A stretch of DNA of 64,000 nt from Bacillota bacterium (GCA_023437715.1 JAEZFK010000004.1:1-64000); one strand, 5' to 3'; counted from the stretch's first letter, positions 16,082 to 25,396 are shown. Notes: a model not told the origin generated them from the sequence alone. Numbers and translations are program-made.

Positions 16082-17479
16082 TCAGGATTTATAAAATGCA
16101 CAGAATGCCTTATATGTATTGTATACATCAAGCTTTGCGGAAATCTCAAAGGGTGAATGCATGGAAAGGATGGGCACTCCAAGATCTACCACATCCACAT
16201 CCATCTGCGCCACGTATTTGGCAATGGTGCCGCCGCCGCCCTGGTCCACGGCTCCCAGCTCTCCGATCTGCCAGTACACGCCGGCCTGCTCCATCATGGC
16301 GATGACCTTTGCCATCAGCTCGGCGCTTGCGTCGTTGGAGCCTGACTTTCCCCGGACTCCTGTGTACTTGGTCAGGACGCAGCCCTTGTTTAAAAAGCAG
16401 GCATTACGTTCCTCATACACCTGGGCAAAGGTGGGATCATAGGCCGCATTCACATCAGAGGATAAGCAGATGGAATTGCGCAGGATCTTTCTCATATCCC
16501 CGTGAACCGGCTCCGCCAGATCTTCAATGTAATGAAGCACATAGTCTGAATTCAGTCCCGTATTGCCGTCGGAACCGATTTCTTCCTTGTCCGTTAAAAT
16601 GGTCACCGTAGTGTATTCCGGCATCACCGTATCAATTTCCGCCATGAGGGCCGTATAGGCGCAGACCCTGTCATCCTGGCCGTATGCGCCGATCATGCTG
16701 CGGTCAAGGCCCACATCAGAGGCTTTCTGGGCAGGCACCAGTTCAATTTCCGCCCGCATGAAATCGGCCTCTGTGACTCCGTAGCGCTCGTTGAGAAGCT
16801 GAAGGGCCAGAAGCTTCACCGGGTCCTTGATGTCCGCCTCATCCAGAAACGGAATGGAGCCGATGATTACGTTCAGCTCTTCTCCCTTTAAACCGTCTCT
16901 TAGCTTCCTGTCGTTCTGCTCCGCCGCCAGATGGGGAAGCAAATCGGTTACACAGAACACCGGATCTCCCGGCTTTTCCCCGATATTCACCTCCACGGTT
17001 TCCCCGTTTTTCTTTACGAAGACGCCGTGTATGGCAAGGGGGACGGTGCCCCACTGGTATTTGCGGATGCCGCCGTAATAGTGGGTCTTAAAATAAGCCA
17101 GATCGCTTTTTTCGTATAAAGGGTTGGGCTTTAAGTCAAGCCTTGGGGAATCGATGTGGGCGCCGTTGATCCGAAGCCCTTTTTCAAGTCCTGCCCGCCC
17201 GAAGGTGGTGGCAATGATGGACTTGTTCCGGTTGACAAGGTATACCTTTTGTCCCGGCTCATAGACTTTCCCCGCCTCAAAGGGGATGTAGCCCTGCATC
17301 TCCAGCATGGCTACCGCCTCCCTGACGCACTCTCTCTCCGTCTTTCCGCTGTCTAAAAAGCTCTTATAGCCCTCGCAGAACATCTCCGCTTCCACTCTCT
17401 GCTCCGGCGCTTCCTTTGCAATATGAGGAAACTTAAATGTCAGCTCCTCCTGCAATTGCTGTCCTCTTGTTTTTTCCAT
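16082..17479 (-). CDS. M18-family aspartyl aminopeptidase
   Basis: A 465-residue cytoplasmic zinc aminopeptidase. Metal and active-site signatures are visible: NGAHIDSPRLDL (first metal His and Asp), the Glu pair in TDKEEIGSDGNTG, and the last His in LSMHSPFEISAKLDVY. These define family M18, which removes N-terminal acidic residues from peptides. GGAGG lies about 10 bases before the ATG. It is upstream of the lipoprotein foldase gene and downstream of dtd with a 36-base gap, so it may belong to the same transcript. Length is normal for the family. Confidence 0.94.
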   Translation of the reverse strand: MEKTRGQQLQEELTFKFPHIAKEAPEQRVEAEMFCEGYKSFLDSGKTERECVREAVAMLEMQGYIPFEAGKVYEPGQKVYLVNRNKSIIATTFGRAGLEKGLRINGAHIDSPRLDLKPNPLYEKSDLAYFKTHYYGGIRKYQWGTVPLAIHGVFVKKNGETVEVNIGEKPGDPVFCVTDLLPHLAAEQNDRKLRDGLKGEELNVIIGSIPFLDEADIKDPVKLLALQLLNERYGVTEADFMRAEIELVPAQKASDVGLDRSMIGAYGQDDRVCAYTALMAEIDTVMPEYTTVTILTDKEEIGSDGNTGLNSDYVLHYIEDLAEPVHGDMRKILRNSICLSSDVNAAYDPTFAQVYEERNACFLNKGCVLTKYTGVRGKSGSNDASAELMAKVIAMMEQAGVYWQIGELGAVDQGGGGTIAKYVAQMDVDVVDLGVPILSMHSPFEISAKLDVYNTYKAFCAFYKS

Positions 17480-17515
17480 TGTTTTAAATCCTCCTTTGTC
17501 TTCCGAGAGGCTTTC

Positions 17516-17968
17516 TCAGCCCCACATCTCCTCGCTGTCAAGAACCAGGGTAAAGGGTCCGTCATTAATCAGTTCCACTTTCATATCCGCTCCAAAGCTT
17601 CCGTGCTCCACCCGGACCCCGTAAGTCTTAAAATATTCCACCACATATTCGTAAAGCCGCTCCGCCGGCTCCGGCCCTCCGGCCTTTATAAAGCTGGGCC
17701 GGTTGCCCTTTTTGCAGTCCGCATAAAGGGTAAACTGGCTGACCACCAGGATCTCTCCCGCCGTATCCGCCAGGGAAAGGTTGGTCTTTCCATTTTCATC
17801 CGGAAATATCCGTAATTTGTATATCTTGTCCACCATCTTCCGGGCGGTTGCCTCATCATCCGTATCGGACACGCCCAGAAGAAGGAGAAAACCGTTCTGG
17901 ATGGCTCCGGTCTCCTGCCCGTCCACCATAACGCTGGCGTGAGCCACCCGCTGTAAAACAACTCTCAT
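17516..17968 (-). CDS. dtd: D-aminoacyl-tRNA deacylase
   Basis: A 150-residue enzyme that hydrolyses D-amino acids from mischarged tRNAs. The N terminus MRVVLQRVAHASVMVDG is the family hallmark, and the SQFTLYADCKKGNRPSF motif plus the GPFTLVLDS end carry the conserved active-site segments (the latter is the cross-subunit Gly-Pro motif region). An AGGAG eight bases upstream supports the start at 17968, two codons inside a longer frame. It lies between the GDPD gene and the M18 aminopeptidase on the same strand. Confidence 0.96.
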   Translation of the reverse strand: MRVVLQRVAHASVMVDGQETGAIQNGFLLLLGVSDTDDEATARKMVDKIYKLRIFPDENGKTNLSLADTAGEILVVSQFTLYADCKKGNRPSFIKAGGPEPAERLYEYVVEYFKTYGVRVEHGSFGADMKVELINDGPFTLVLDSEEMWG

Positions 17969-18020
17969 GTCCATTTCTCCTGTCTGTTTGCCATCAGTCA
18001 GCCCGTTATGGCTGACTATG

Positions 18021-19814
18021 CTATTTTAATACAAGCCTCAAATACTCCATAAGAGTCTCTGTGGCCTCTTCCCTGTATACAATCTCTCTTGCCAGCACCG
18101 GATAATCGGTGATGATGTTATCCACTCCCAGCATCTTCATCCGCTCCATCTCGCTTTTTGTGTTGACGGTCCAGGCATGGACGGCCTTGCCCTTTTCATG
18201 GGCCGCCTCCACAAGCCGTTCGGTGACAAAGCTGGAACGAAGGCTGATAAAGTCGATATCATCGCTGGAATAATAATTTCCATAAGCCGCTGAAATGATA
18301 TATCCGGTACGGATCTCCGGGTCCAGCTCCTTGATTCTGGCCAGATAGGACAGCCGGACAGAGGTGACCAGACATTGCTCCTTCATCTGGTAATTCTGGA
18401 TCAAAGCGGCCACCTTATCCGGCAGGTCGCTGCTTCCTCCCACATTTTTAATCTCAATGTTTACGTTTACTTTCCCCTTGCAGTACTCCAGGACCTCCTC
18501 AAGGGTGGGGATCTGTTCTCCTGCAAACTCGCCGGAAAACCATCTTCCCACATCCAGGGTTTCAAGGTCTTCAAAGGTATAGGCGCTTATGGGGCGGTTG
18601 ATCCCGGCCACCCGCTTTAAGGTGGTATCATGGCCCAGAACCACCACTCCGTCCTTTGTTTCCTGCACATCGATTTCCACGAAATCGGCCAGATCCTTCA
18701 CCGCCTTTTCCATGGCAGCCATGGTGTTTTCCGGCGCTTCCTTAGAGCTTCCCCGATGGGCAGTGATGGTAATGGGGGTTAACATGTCTCCGGTAATGGC
18801 GGAACCGTTTCTCACCACGTCAAACAGGGAAAACAAGCTTCCTGCAGCCACTACCGCCACTATGAGAACAGCCCGCCATCCGTTTACGGACTTTCGGGGG
18901 GAGTAGGCAAAGCTTTTCTGCTTCATTCCCCCGGAAAACCGGAAATACTGGACGCTTATGGCTCCCAAATTGCCCACAGCCATGACCATGCTGGTCAGAA
19001 ATATCAGCACCAGCTCGATCTGGTTGCAGGCGGCGGGGAGTATGGCCAAAGCCAGCCGGTTGTCCGTCAGCAGGGTCATCCCAACGGCAGTGACCAGCAC
19101 GCAGAAAGCATAGACCAGTTTCATCCCCAGCACTGCCGCCCCATAAAAGGCACAGAGGAGAACCATAACCTTGAAAAGCCGGGACCGTAAAAGCCACCGG
19201 CTTCTTAAATATCCGTCACGGAAATTTTTCTGCTCGATCATGCAGGTGTGAAACGTATAGAGCCCAGGCGCGGAAAGAGCCAGAACAGCCGCAAGGACCG
19301 CCGCCAGGGTTGCCTTTCCCCAGAACTGTCCGAAGATCTCGGACATGACGAAGTTAAGAGGCTTTACATGGGTCAGAACCCGGTACAGCAGATACAGGTT
19401 CGTCAGAACATAATTTGCAAGTATTAAAAGCCCCAGCCGCCAGTTCTTCCTGGCGATCTCATCGCCCAGCTTTGATAGGCCGCCTGACAGAATCTCCCCC
19501 GGCTTCAGCTTCCGGGAATAGAGAGCTCCCTGGAACAGAGTGAGGAGACATCCGGTTTCCAGGGTCAAAATCAGGATGCCGGTGACAGCCAGCAGAAACA
19601 TGGTCAGAATTGTCCAGGGCTTTAACAGGAAATCACCGATATTGGAGGCGGTCAAATAGCTGTATCCCGCCATACGCAGGGCGAATAAAAGGCTTTTGTT
19701 CAAAACCAGCAAGTAGAGGATGGTGGTGGCCAGCCGGAACAGCAATTCAAAAACAAACGCATTTTTCTGGTTAAACTTAAAAATTTTCCATGTTTCTTTT
19801 GTTAATGTACTCAT
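18021..19814 (-). CDS. Membrane-bound glycerophosphodiester phosphodiesterase
   Basis: A 597-residue fusion. Roughly the first 340 residues hold six to eight hydrophobic segments, matching the GDPD membrane-anchor domain. The C-terminal ~250 residues are a GDPD TIM barrel with ITAHRGSSKEAPENTM, VEIDVQETKDGVVVLGHD and the final catalytic His, which together provide the metal- and phosphate-binding residues. It should cut glycerophosphodiesters, or possibly lipoteichoic acid or lipid headgroups, at the outer membrane face; substrate unknown. It lies upstream of dtd with a 52-base gap. A link to the glycerol module far downstream is possible but unproven. Confidence 0.92.
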   Translation of the reverse strand: MSTLTKETWKIFKFNQKNAFVFELLFRLATTILYLLVLNKSLLFALRMAGYSYLTASNIGDFLLKPWTILTMFLLAVTGILILTLETGCLLTLFQGALYSRKLKPGEILSGGLSKLGDEIARKNWRLGLLILANYVLTNLYLLYRVLTHVKPLNFVMSEIFGQFWGKATLAAVLAAVLALSAPGLYTFHTCMIEQKNFRDGYLRSRWLLRSRLFKVMVLLCAFYGAAVLGMKLVYAFCVLVTAVGMTLLTDNRLALAILPAACNQIELVLIFLTSMVMAVGNLGAISVQYFRFSGGMKQKSFAYSPRKSVNGWRAVLIVAVVAAGSLFSLFDVVRNGSAITGDMLTPITITAHRGSSKEAPENTMAAMEKAVKDLADFVEIDVQETKDGVVVLGHDTTLKRVAGINRPISAYTFEDLETLDVGRWFSGEFAGEQIPTLEEVLEYCKGKVNVNIEIKNVGGSSDLPDKVAALIQNYQMKEQCLVTSVRLSYLARIKELDPEIRTGYIISAAYGNYYSSDDIDFISLRSSFVTERLVEAAHEKGKAVHAWTVNTKSEMERMKMLGVDNIITDYPVLAREIVYREEATETLMEYLRLVLK

Positions 19815-19863
19815 ATATCATAACCTTCTTTGCGGAGGTCAAAATGCGGCCCCACCGGATGGG

Positions 19864-20550
19864 TCATATGGGCCCTTCCTCCTCTTCCGGCCAGTCGGCC
19901 TCCTCGGCCTCTTTCTGCTGTTCCTCGCTCAGCTTTAAGATTGCCTGGTTTAAGGAGAACATTTTCCCGTCCAGCATGTTTACCACATCCGCACAGGCTT
20001 TCAGCTCCTGCTGAAGATAAGCCGGCGCATTGCCTTCAAACTTGTAATATATTTTATGCTCCAGGCTTGCCCAGAAGTCCATGGCAATGGTCCGTATCTG
20101 GACCTCCACCTTGGTATCCACAGGCCCGTCTGTCAGATAGATGGGGATGGTGACAACCATGTGATAGCTCTTGTAACCGTTTGGTTTCGGGTTCTGGATA
20201 TAATCCTTCACATAAAGGACCGTAACGTCGCTCTGCTTGGTTATCATCTCCGCAATCTGGTAAATATCTGAAGTAAAGGAACAGATGATCCGTATCCCGG
20301 CAATATCGTTTAACTTCTCCACCATGTTGTCAATGGTCACCTCATAGCCGTACCGCTTCAGCTTCTTCACAATGCTGTCCGGCGTCTTGAGCCTTGACTT
20401 GATGTGTTCGATCGGGTTGTAATTGTAAATATGCACGAATTCGTTGTTGAGTATTTCGATTTTTGTATTGATTTCCTTTAACGCAGAATCATACAAAAAC
20501 ATCACGGATTTCCACTGGTCGACCTGGTTAAATGATTTGGGAATATTCAT
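19864..20550 (-). CDS. Small alarmone synthetase, (p)ppGpp synthase (RelQ-like)
   Basis: A 228-residue single-domain RelA/SpoT-type GTP pyrophosphokinase without hydrolase, TGS or ACT domains. The synthetase signature is present: KLNDIAGIRIICSF, KPNGYKSYHMVV (GTP-binding loop with the stacking Tyr) and VEVQIRTIAMDFWASLEHKI with the catalytic Glu. This places it with the RelQ/YjbM group, which make ppGpp and pGpp during cell-envelope or growth stress. The C terminus is very acidic (EEQQKEAEEADWPEEEEG). It lies 49 bases upstream of the GDPD gene. Confidence 0.92.
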   Translation of the reverse strand: MNIPKSFNQVDQWKSVMFLYDSALKEINTKIEILNNEFVHIYNYNPIEHIKSRLKTPDSIVKKLKRYGYEVTIDNMVEKLNDIAGIRIICSFTSDIYQIAEMITKQSDVTVLYVKDYIQNPKPNGYKSYHMVVTIPIYLTDGPVDTKVEVQIRTIAMDFWASLEHKIYYKFEGNAPAYLQQELKACADVVNMLDGKMFSLNQAILKLSEEQQKEAEEADWPEEEEGPI

Positions 20551-20677
20551 TTGGCATTCCCCCTCTCTTTCACCCTGTTTTCAGTGAGACAGGGGCGCCT
20601 TATGACCCGGCGACCCCTGCTCATTATAAACAGTATACCATAGAAACCCGACTTTTTATATTCTTTTTCCCGAGTTT

Positions 20678-21673
20678 CTAAAATTTTAATCCTTTTAAGA
20701 GTGCGGAAAGTCCTGTGGAAGCAGATCCCTCTTCCTTATAGTCAAAAACCTCCTCCTGAGCCTCCTCATCCTCTGCAACGGCCTTCATGCTTAAGCTTAT
20801 TTTGTTGTCCGAGGTGGAAATGATCTTGACCTTGACAGTCTGTCCTTCCTTTAAAACAGCGCCGGGGTGCTTGATCCTCTGGGTGCTGATCTGGGAAATG
20901 TGAAGCAGGCCGGACAGGCCGTTTTCTAAGTTGATGAAAGCGCCGTAATCCTTTATGCTGTCCACGGTCCCCTCCATAACGGCTCCCACCTGGCATTTTG
21001 CGATTTTCCGGCTCTTCTCCTCATTGAGCTTTAAAAGGGCCGGCTCCCTGCCGGAAAGCACCAGCTTGTGGTTTTCTTCGTCTGCGGTGATGACAGTGGC
21101 TTCAATGGTCTTTCCATTGTATTCCTCCAAGTTCTCCACGTATTCCGCCGCCAGCTTGGAGGCAGGGATAAAGCCCCGGATGCCCTCTAACCAGACGACT
21201 GCTCCGCCCTTTACGATCTCGGCAATCTTCACGTTTATGATGGTCCTGTCATTTAACAGAATCTTTAACCTTTCCCAGGCCTCAAGATTGGTTGCCAGCT
21301 TCCTGGAGAGAAGAATGTTTCCCTCTCCGTCGTCAGGGCTTATGACCGTGGCGGTGATCTCGTCTCCCGGATGAATCTCCTGGACTAAGAGAAATTCCGG
21401 GTCTCCGCTTATGTCTTCCTTGTGAATGATCCCTTCCGCATAATACTTTAAATCCACAAGCACCGAATCCTCGCTGACGCTTATAACGGTCCCGGTCAGC
21501 ACATCTCCCTCTCTCACCCTTTTAAAGGACGCTTCCAGCTCCGCGGCGTAATCGTCCATGGTCTCCACTTTTTCCGCCTCTGCCTTTCCGGCCTCTTCTC
21601 CTTCCACCTTTGCTTCCTGGGTTACTTCCGCCTTCGCCTCCTCCATGATTCCTTCTTTCATTTCTTCGCTCAT
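20678..21673 (-). CDS. S1 RNA-binding domain protein (ribosomal protein S1 homologue)
   Basis: A 331-residue protein with three S1 domains after an acidic, Glu/Ala-rich N-terminal tail. Domain 1 begins at VREGDVLTGTVISVSED, domain 2 at IINVKIAEIVKGGAVVW, and domain 3 at VGAVMEGTVDSIKDYGAFI with the classic GLLHISQIS. Short three- or four-domain S1 homologues are usual in Firmicutes and bind mRNA at or near the ribosome. GGAGG eight bases upstream fixes the start at 21673 in place of an ATG five codons earlier. Confidence 0.9.
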   Translation of the reverse strand: MSEEMKEGIMEEAKAEVTQEAKVEGEEAGKAEAEKVETMDDYAAELEASFKRVREGDVLTGTVISVSEDSVLVDLKYYAEGIIHKEDISGDPEFLLVQEIHPGDEITATVISPDDGEGNILLSRKLATNLEAWERLKILLNDRTIINVKIAEIVKGGAVVWLEGIRGFIPASKLAAEYVENLEEYNGKTIEATVITADEENHKLVLSGREPALLKLNEEKSRKIAKCQVGAVMEGTVDSIKDYGAFINLENGLSGLLHISQISTQRIKHPGAVLKEGQTVKVKIISTSDNKISLSMKAVAEDEEAQEEVFDYKEEGSASTGLSALLKGLKF

Positions 21674-21832
21674 ATCGGTCTCCTCCATTCATAAAATGCC
21701 TTTTTCTGTGTAAAATCTAACTATATATTTATCACATCCTGCCTGATATTTCTATAGTTTTCTCTGGAAAAATGTGTTATATTTAAATATAGTACGGAAT
21801 AATCAGGCATTGATACGGAAAGGAAACAAATC

Positions 21833-22558
21833 ATGAAAGATATCATGGACTTACACACCCACACCATCGCCAGCGGACATGCTTACAACACCTTATATGA
21901 AATGGCCCGGTCGGCTGCCGACAAAGGCCTGTCCCTCATGGGCTCCACGGATCATTCACCAAAGATGCCGGGGACATGCCATGAGTTTTATTTTATAAAT
22001 TTTAAAGTGATTCCCCGTAAGCTTTACGGAATAAATATACTCATGGGCGCTGAGCTTAACATCTTAGACTACACCGGAAAGGTGGACTTGCGGAAAGGCC
22101 TTTTGGAAAGGCTGGATTACTCCGTGGCAAGCCTTCACGAGCCCTGCTACAAAAGCGGCACTGTCTCTGAAAATACCCAGGCCTATTTAGGGGCCATTGA
22201 AAATCCTCACATCCACATCATCGGCCACCCCGACGATGGCCGTTTCCCCGCAGACTATGACACTCTGGCCGCCGCAGCCGCTGAAAACCACACCCTTTTA
22301 GAGGTCAATTCCAGCTCTCTCCATCCTTTAAGCGGCAGAATCAACTCCTGGGAAAACTGCCGGGCCATGCTGGAAGCCTGCAAGCGCTACCGCACCTGCG
22401 TTATTCTCGACAGCGATGCCCATATTGAGGCGGACGTTGGAAACCACCAGAGGGCGTGGGAACTGATCGAAGAGGCCGGCTTCCCGGAGGAGCTTATTGT
22501 CAACGGCTCCATGGATCGCCTTCTGCCCTACATTCCAAAGCTGAGGGATTATTTATGA
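21833..22558 (+). CDS. PHP-domain phosphatase (YcdX/HisK-like)
   Basis: A 241-residue metal-dependent phosphoesterase. The PHP motifs are DLHTHTIASGH, GSTDHSPKM, VASLHEP and IIGHPDDG, with DSDAHIE near the end, giving the full His/Asp set for a trinuclear metal site. Small phosphatases of this group include YcdX-type enzymes and histidinol phosphatase; the substrate is not certain. Its stop overlaps the ATG of the next gene as ATGA, so a LysR-type regulator is translationally coupled to it. Confidence 0.9.
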   Translation: MKDIMDLHTHTIASGHAYNTLYEMARSAADKGLSLMGSTDHSPKMPGTCHEFYFINFKVIPRKLYGINILMGAELNILDYTGKVDLRKGLLERLDYSVASLHEPCYKSGTVSENTQAYLGAIENPHIHIIGHPDDGRFPADYDTLAAAAAENHTLLEVNSSSLHPLSGRINSWENCRAMLEACKRYRTCVILDSDAHIEADVGNHQRAWELIEEAGFPEELIVNGSMDRLLPYIPKLRDYL

Positions 22559-23493
22559 TAAACTTCCTGAATCTGGAATATTTTCTGGCTGTTGCTGAGG
22601 AATTGAACATCACCAGGGCCGCCAAACGTCTCTACATTTCCCAGCAGTCCTTAAGCAATCACATTTCCAATCTGGAAAAGGAATTCGACGTCCAGCTCTT
22701 TCACCGCACCATGCCCCTGACCTTAACCCATGAGGGCCGCGCCCTAAAGCTCCGGGCAAAACAGCTTTTGGACCTAAAGGACGAGACCTACCGGGAGCTG
22801 GCCGATATCAAGGATTTTGCTACAGGACAGATTTCCATCGGCGTATCCCACACCAGGGGCCGTTTTCTTCTTCCCGCCATCCTCCCCGCCTACAAGCAGA
22901 AGTTTCCCAACATTGAGCTTCATCTGGTGGAGGGGAATTCGTCTGAGCTGAATGCAGCCTTAATTCACGGGGAAATCGATCTGATGATCGACTTGCTGCC
23001 CTTTAAGGCTGAGAACGTGGAAGCAGTCCCCATCTGTGAGGAGGAAATCCTTCTGGTGGTCCCGGATCAGATCCTGGACCAGTATTTTCCGGGACAGCAG
23101 GCGGAAATGAAAAAGGTGCTGGAGGGAAATGCCGATGTGCAGCTTTTAAAGGATTGTCCCTACCTGCTCATCAATAAGGGCAACCGGGTCCGGACCATTG
23201 CCGATGAAATTTTCGAAGAAGCCCAGCTTTCTCCCGCCATTCTCCTGGAGACGGAAAACATCGAGACTGTGCTGGCCCTTGCTGCCAAGGGCATGGGAAT
23301 CACCTTTTATCCCAGGATGTTCATGTCCGGCTCGGGAAATTCCGCCGACGGGGCGGCGAAAAAGAAAGGGCTGAATTATTACTCTTTAAATTACAGAAAA
23401 AGCCACGGCACACTGGCTTTCGGATGCCATAAGGGCAGGTACTTATCCCAGGCCACCAAGGAGTTTATACGGATTGCAAAAGAAAGCATATAG
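22555..23493 (+). CDS. LysR-family transcriptional regulator
   Basis: A 312-residue regulator. The helix-turn-helix is at residues 5-60 (FLAVAEELNITRAAKRLYIS, SNHISNLEKEF), followed by a LysR effector-binding domain with ATGQISIGVSHTRGR. Start chosen at 22555, where it overlaps the PHP phosphatase stop; the longer open frame upstream lies within that gene. Unlike most LysR genes it is co-directional and coupled to its upstream neighbour, so it may control the phosphatase and itself. Ligand unknown. Confidence 0.92.
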   Translation: MINFLNLEYFLAVAEELNITRAAKRLYISQQSLSNHISNLEKEFDVQLFHRTMPLTLTHEGRALKLRAKQLLDLKDETYRELADIKDFATGQISIGVSHTRGRFLLPAILPAYKQKFPNIELHLVEGNSSELNAALIHGEIDLMIDLLPFKAENVEAVPICEEEILLVVPDQILDQYFPGQQAEMKKVLEGNADVQLLKDCPYLLINKGNRVRTIADEIFEEAQLSPAILLETENIETVLALAAKGMGITFYPRMFMSGSGNSADGAAKKKGLNYYSLNYRKSHGTLAFGCHKGRYLSQATKEFIRIAKESI

Positions 23494-23518
23494 AGGCCAT
23501 CCAATTTCTGTCAATACA

Positions 23519-23547
23519 TTGACAAAACAGTTCTCATATCTTATTAT
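23519..23547 (+). promoter_or_regulatory. Promoter of the PerR-like gene
   Basis: TTGACA (23519-23524), a 17-base spacer and TATTAT (23542-23547) form a near-consensus sigma-A promoter. A palindromic operator begins two bases after the -10 box. Confidence 0.75.
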
Positions 23548-23549
23548 TA

Positions 23550-23568
23550 ATTAGTAACGATTACTAAT
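23550..23568 (+). promoter_or_regulatory. PerR/Fur-type operator, perfect 8-3-8 palindrome
   Basis: ATTAGTAA-CGA-TTACTAAT is a perfect inverted repeat overlapping the transcription start of the regulator gene, so it is a likely autoregulatory site. It matches 14 of 19 bases of a similarly placed site before the reverse rubrerythrin gene (24192-24210). Confidence 0.7.
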
Positions 23569-23604
23569 ATAATTATTATTTCTATTTTCAGAAAGGAAGC
23601 GGCC

Positions 23605-24012
23605 ATGAAAACATTAAAGTACAGCCGTCAACGGGAATCCATTAAAGCCAGTCTTATGGCAAGGCACGATCATCCGACCGCCGATGCCTTATACACCTCC
23701 ATCCGCGAGGAATACCCGAATATCAGCCTTGGCACCGTATACCGGAATTTAAATCTTCTGGTGGAGCTGGGGGAAATACGGAAGCTGACGTGCGGAGACG
23801 GAGCAGACCACTTTGATGCGGACACTTCACCCCACTATCATTTTGTTTGTAAAAAGTGCGGCCAGGTTTACGATCTGCCGCTGCCCTCCATGGATAATAT
23901 CAACCATCTGGCACAGGAGCACACGGATGGTCAGGTAGACAGCCATACCATTTTCTTTTACGGAACCTGCAAAAGCTGCTTACCCCTAAGCCATGAAGAA
24001 AAATCTCAGTGA
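23605..24012 (+). CDS. perR: Fur-family regulator, PerR-like
   Basis: A 135-residue metal-responsive repressor. The N-terminal winged helix includes TADALYTSIREEYPNISLGTVYRNL, the Fur-family recognition helix. The C-terminal dimerisation part has HFDADTSPHYHFVCKKCGQ and YGTCKSC, giving the two CxxC structural zinc sites and the His/Asp metal ligands used by PerR and Fur. It stands directly upstream of two rubrerythrin genes and shares an operator sequence with them, so a peroxide-sensing PerR role is the best reading; Fur or Zur cannot be excluded from sequence alone. AGAAAGGAAG precedes the ATG. Confidence 0.85.
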   Translation: MKTLKYSRQRESIKASLMARHDHPTADALYTSIREEYPNISLGTVYRNLNLLVELGEIRKLTCGDGADHFDADTSPHYHFVCKKCGQVYDLPLPSMDNINHLAQEHTDGQVDSHTIFFYGTCKSCLPLSHEEKSQ

Positions 24013-24085
24013 TTTGTGTTCAGTGAGTTCACTCATGAAGCACAGGCTGCCTGAATATTTCTATAAGAGGGCCCTCACCCTGCAT

Positions 24086-24122
24086 TCATAATTTGGCGGT
24101 CAATCCATCCGCCAAATTATGA
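24086..24122. repeat. Perfect 14-bp inverted repeat between perR and the rubrerythrin gene
   Basis: 24086-24099 and 24109-24122 pair exactly (core CATAATTTGGCGG) around a nine-base loop. No T run follows, so it may be a weak terminator after the regulator gene or an unrelated protein site. Confidence 0.45.
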
Positions 24123-24158
24123 GTGTCAAACAATTCGAAAAATAATTCTCAATAACTC

Positions 24159-24187
24159 TTGACAGAAGAAAAAAGATGTGCTAAATT
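24159..24187 (+). promoter_or_regulatory. Promoter of the rubrerythrin pair
   Basis: TTGACA (24159-24164) and TAAATT (24182-24187) are 17 bases apart. The layout copies the perR promoter, with an operator starting four bases past the -10 box. Confidence 0.7.
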
Positions 24188-24191
24188 TAAT

Positions 24192-24210
24192 ATCAGTAAT
24201 CATTATTATT
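24192..24210 (+). promoter_or_regulatory. Second PerR-type operator (imperfect)
   Basis: ATCAGTAATCATTATTATT aligns with the operator at 23550-23568 at 14 of 19 positions and lies at the same place relative to the promoter, over the start site. It would let the PerR-like protein repress the rubrerythrin genes until peroxide stress. Confidence 0.6.
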
Positions 24211-24261
24211 ATTGATTATGGTTCACACGACAATATTCAACAAAAAAGGAGACATAGGATC

Positions 24262-24807
24262 ATGAAAAAATGGGTTTGTACAGTATGCGGTTATGTTCAC
24301 GAAGGAGAGACAGCTCCTGAATTCTGTCCGATTTGCAAGGCAAGTTCAGACAAGTTCAAATTACAGGATGAAAATATGTCCTGGGCATGCGAGCACGAGG
24401 TTGGTGTGGCTCAGGGTTCTCCTGAAGATATTATAATGGATTTAAGAGCAAACTTTGAAGGCGAGTGCTCCGAGGTCGGCATGTACCTTGCCATGGCAAG
24501 AGTTGCCCACAGAGAGGGCTATCCGGAAATCGGTTTATATTATGAGAAAGCTGCTTTTGAAGAGGCTGAGCATGCTTCCAAATTTGCAGAGCTGTTAGGC
24601 GAGTGCGTAACCTCCAGCACAAAGAAGAATCTTCAGTTAAGAGTTGATGCGGAAAATGGCGCTACAGCTGGTAAGTTTGATCTTGCAAAGCGCGCAAAGG
24701 CATTAAACCTGGATGCAATCCATGATACTGTACATGAGATGGCTAAGGATGAAGCCCGCCACGGAAAGGCATTCCAGGGCTTACTGGAAAGATACTTCGG
24801 GAAATAA
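24262..24807 (+). CDS. Reverse rubrerythrin (NADH peroxidase component)
   Basis: A 181-residue non-haem iron protein with rubredoxin first: MKKWVCTVCGYVHEG and EFCPICK give the Cys4 iron site at residues ~6-27. The four-helix diiron domain follows, with EGECSEVG, FEEAEHAS and DEARHGKAF supplying the Glu and His ligands. This order is the reverse of classical rubrerythrin and matches clostridial revRbr, the terminal NADH-dependent peroxide and oxygen reductase. The start is set by the rubredoxin motif; AAAGGAG lies about 10 bases upstream. It is followed 52 bases later by a classical rubrerythrin gene. Confidence 0.94.
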   Translation: MKKWVCTVCGYVHEGETAPEFCPICKASSDKFKLQDENMSWACEHEVGVAQGSPEDIIMDLRANFEGECSEVGMYLAMARVAHREGYPEIGLYYEKAAFEEAEHASKFAELLGECVTSSTKKNLQLRVDAENGATAGKFDLAKRAKALNLDAIHDTVHEMAKDEARHGKAFQGLLERYFGK

Positions 24808-24859
24808 ACAAGTGGGTAAACCATGATGGTTTCAATATAAATTCAGGAGGGTTAAGACG

Positions 24860-25396
24860 ATGTCCAAATATGCGGGTACAAAAACAGAACAGAACTTAAA
24901 AGACGCTTTTGCCGGGGAATCCATGGCAAGAAACAAGTACACCTACTTTGCTTCCGCAGCAAAGAAGGCCGGCTATGAGCAGATGGCCGCCTTATACTTA
25001 GAGACTGCCGATCAGGAGAAAGAGCATGCCAAGCTGTGGTTCAAGGAACTTCACGGCATCGGCACCATTGAAGAAAACCTGGTTGCGGCCGCAGAAGGCG
25101 AAAACTACGAGTGGACCGACATGTACAAGAGAATGGCCGAGGAGGCCAGGGCAGAAGGCTTTAATGAGCTGGCGTTTAAATTTGAATTCGTAGGAAAAGT
25201 GGAAGCTGCCCACGAGAAACGTTACTTAAAACTGCTTGAAAGCTTAAAGAACGATAAGACCTTTAAGGGCGACGCTCCTCTCGGCTGGAAGTGCCGCAAC
25301 TGCGGTTACATCCACGAGGGACCGGAAGCTCCGGAGATCTGCCCCACATGCGCTCATCCCAAAGCTTATTTTGAAAGAAAAGTGGAAAACTACTAG
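24860..25396 (+). CDS. rbr: Classical rubrerythrin
   Basis: A 178-residue protein with the diiron four-helix bundle first (ESMARNKYTYF, QEKEHAKL, VEAAHEKRY) and a C-terminal rubredoxin domain (CRNCGYIHEGPEAPEICPTC). It reduces hydrogen peroxide in the cytoplasm of anaerobes, taking electrons from rubredoxin or NADH systems. AGGAGGG lies about nine bases before the ATG. It is the last gene of a predicted PerR-controlled unit with the reverse rubrerythrin and ends at a strong terminator. Confidence 0.95.
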   Translation: MSKYAGTKTEQNLKDAFAGESMARNKYTYFASAAKKAGYEQMAALYLETADQEKEHAKLWFKELHGIGTIEENLVAAAEGENYEWTDMYKRMAEEARAEGFNELAFKFEFVGKVEAAHEKRYLKLLESLKNDKTFKGDAPLGWKCRNCGYIHEGPEAPEICPTCAHPKAYFERKVENY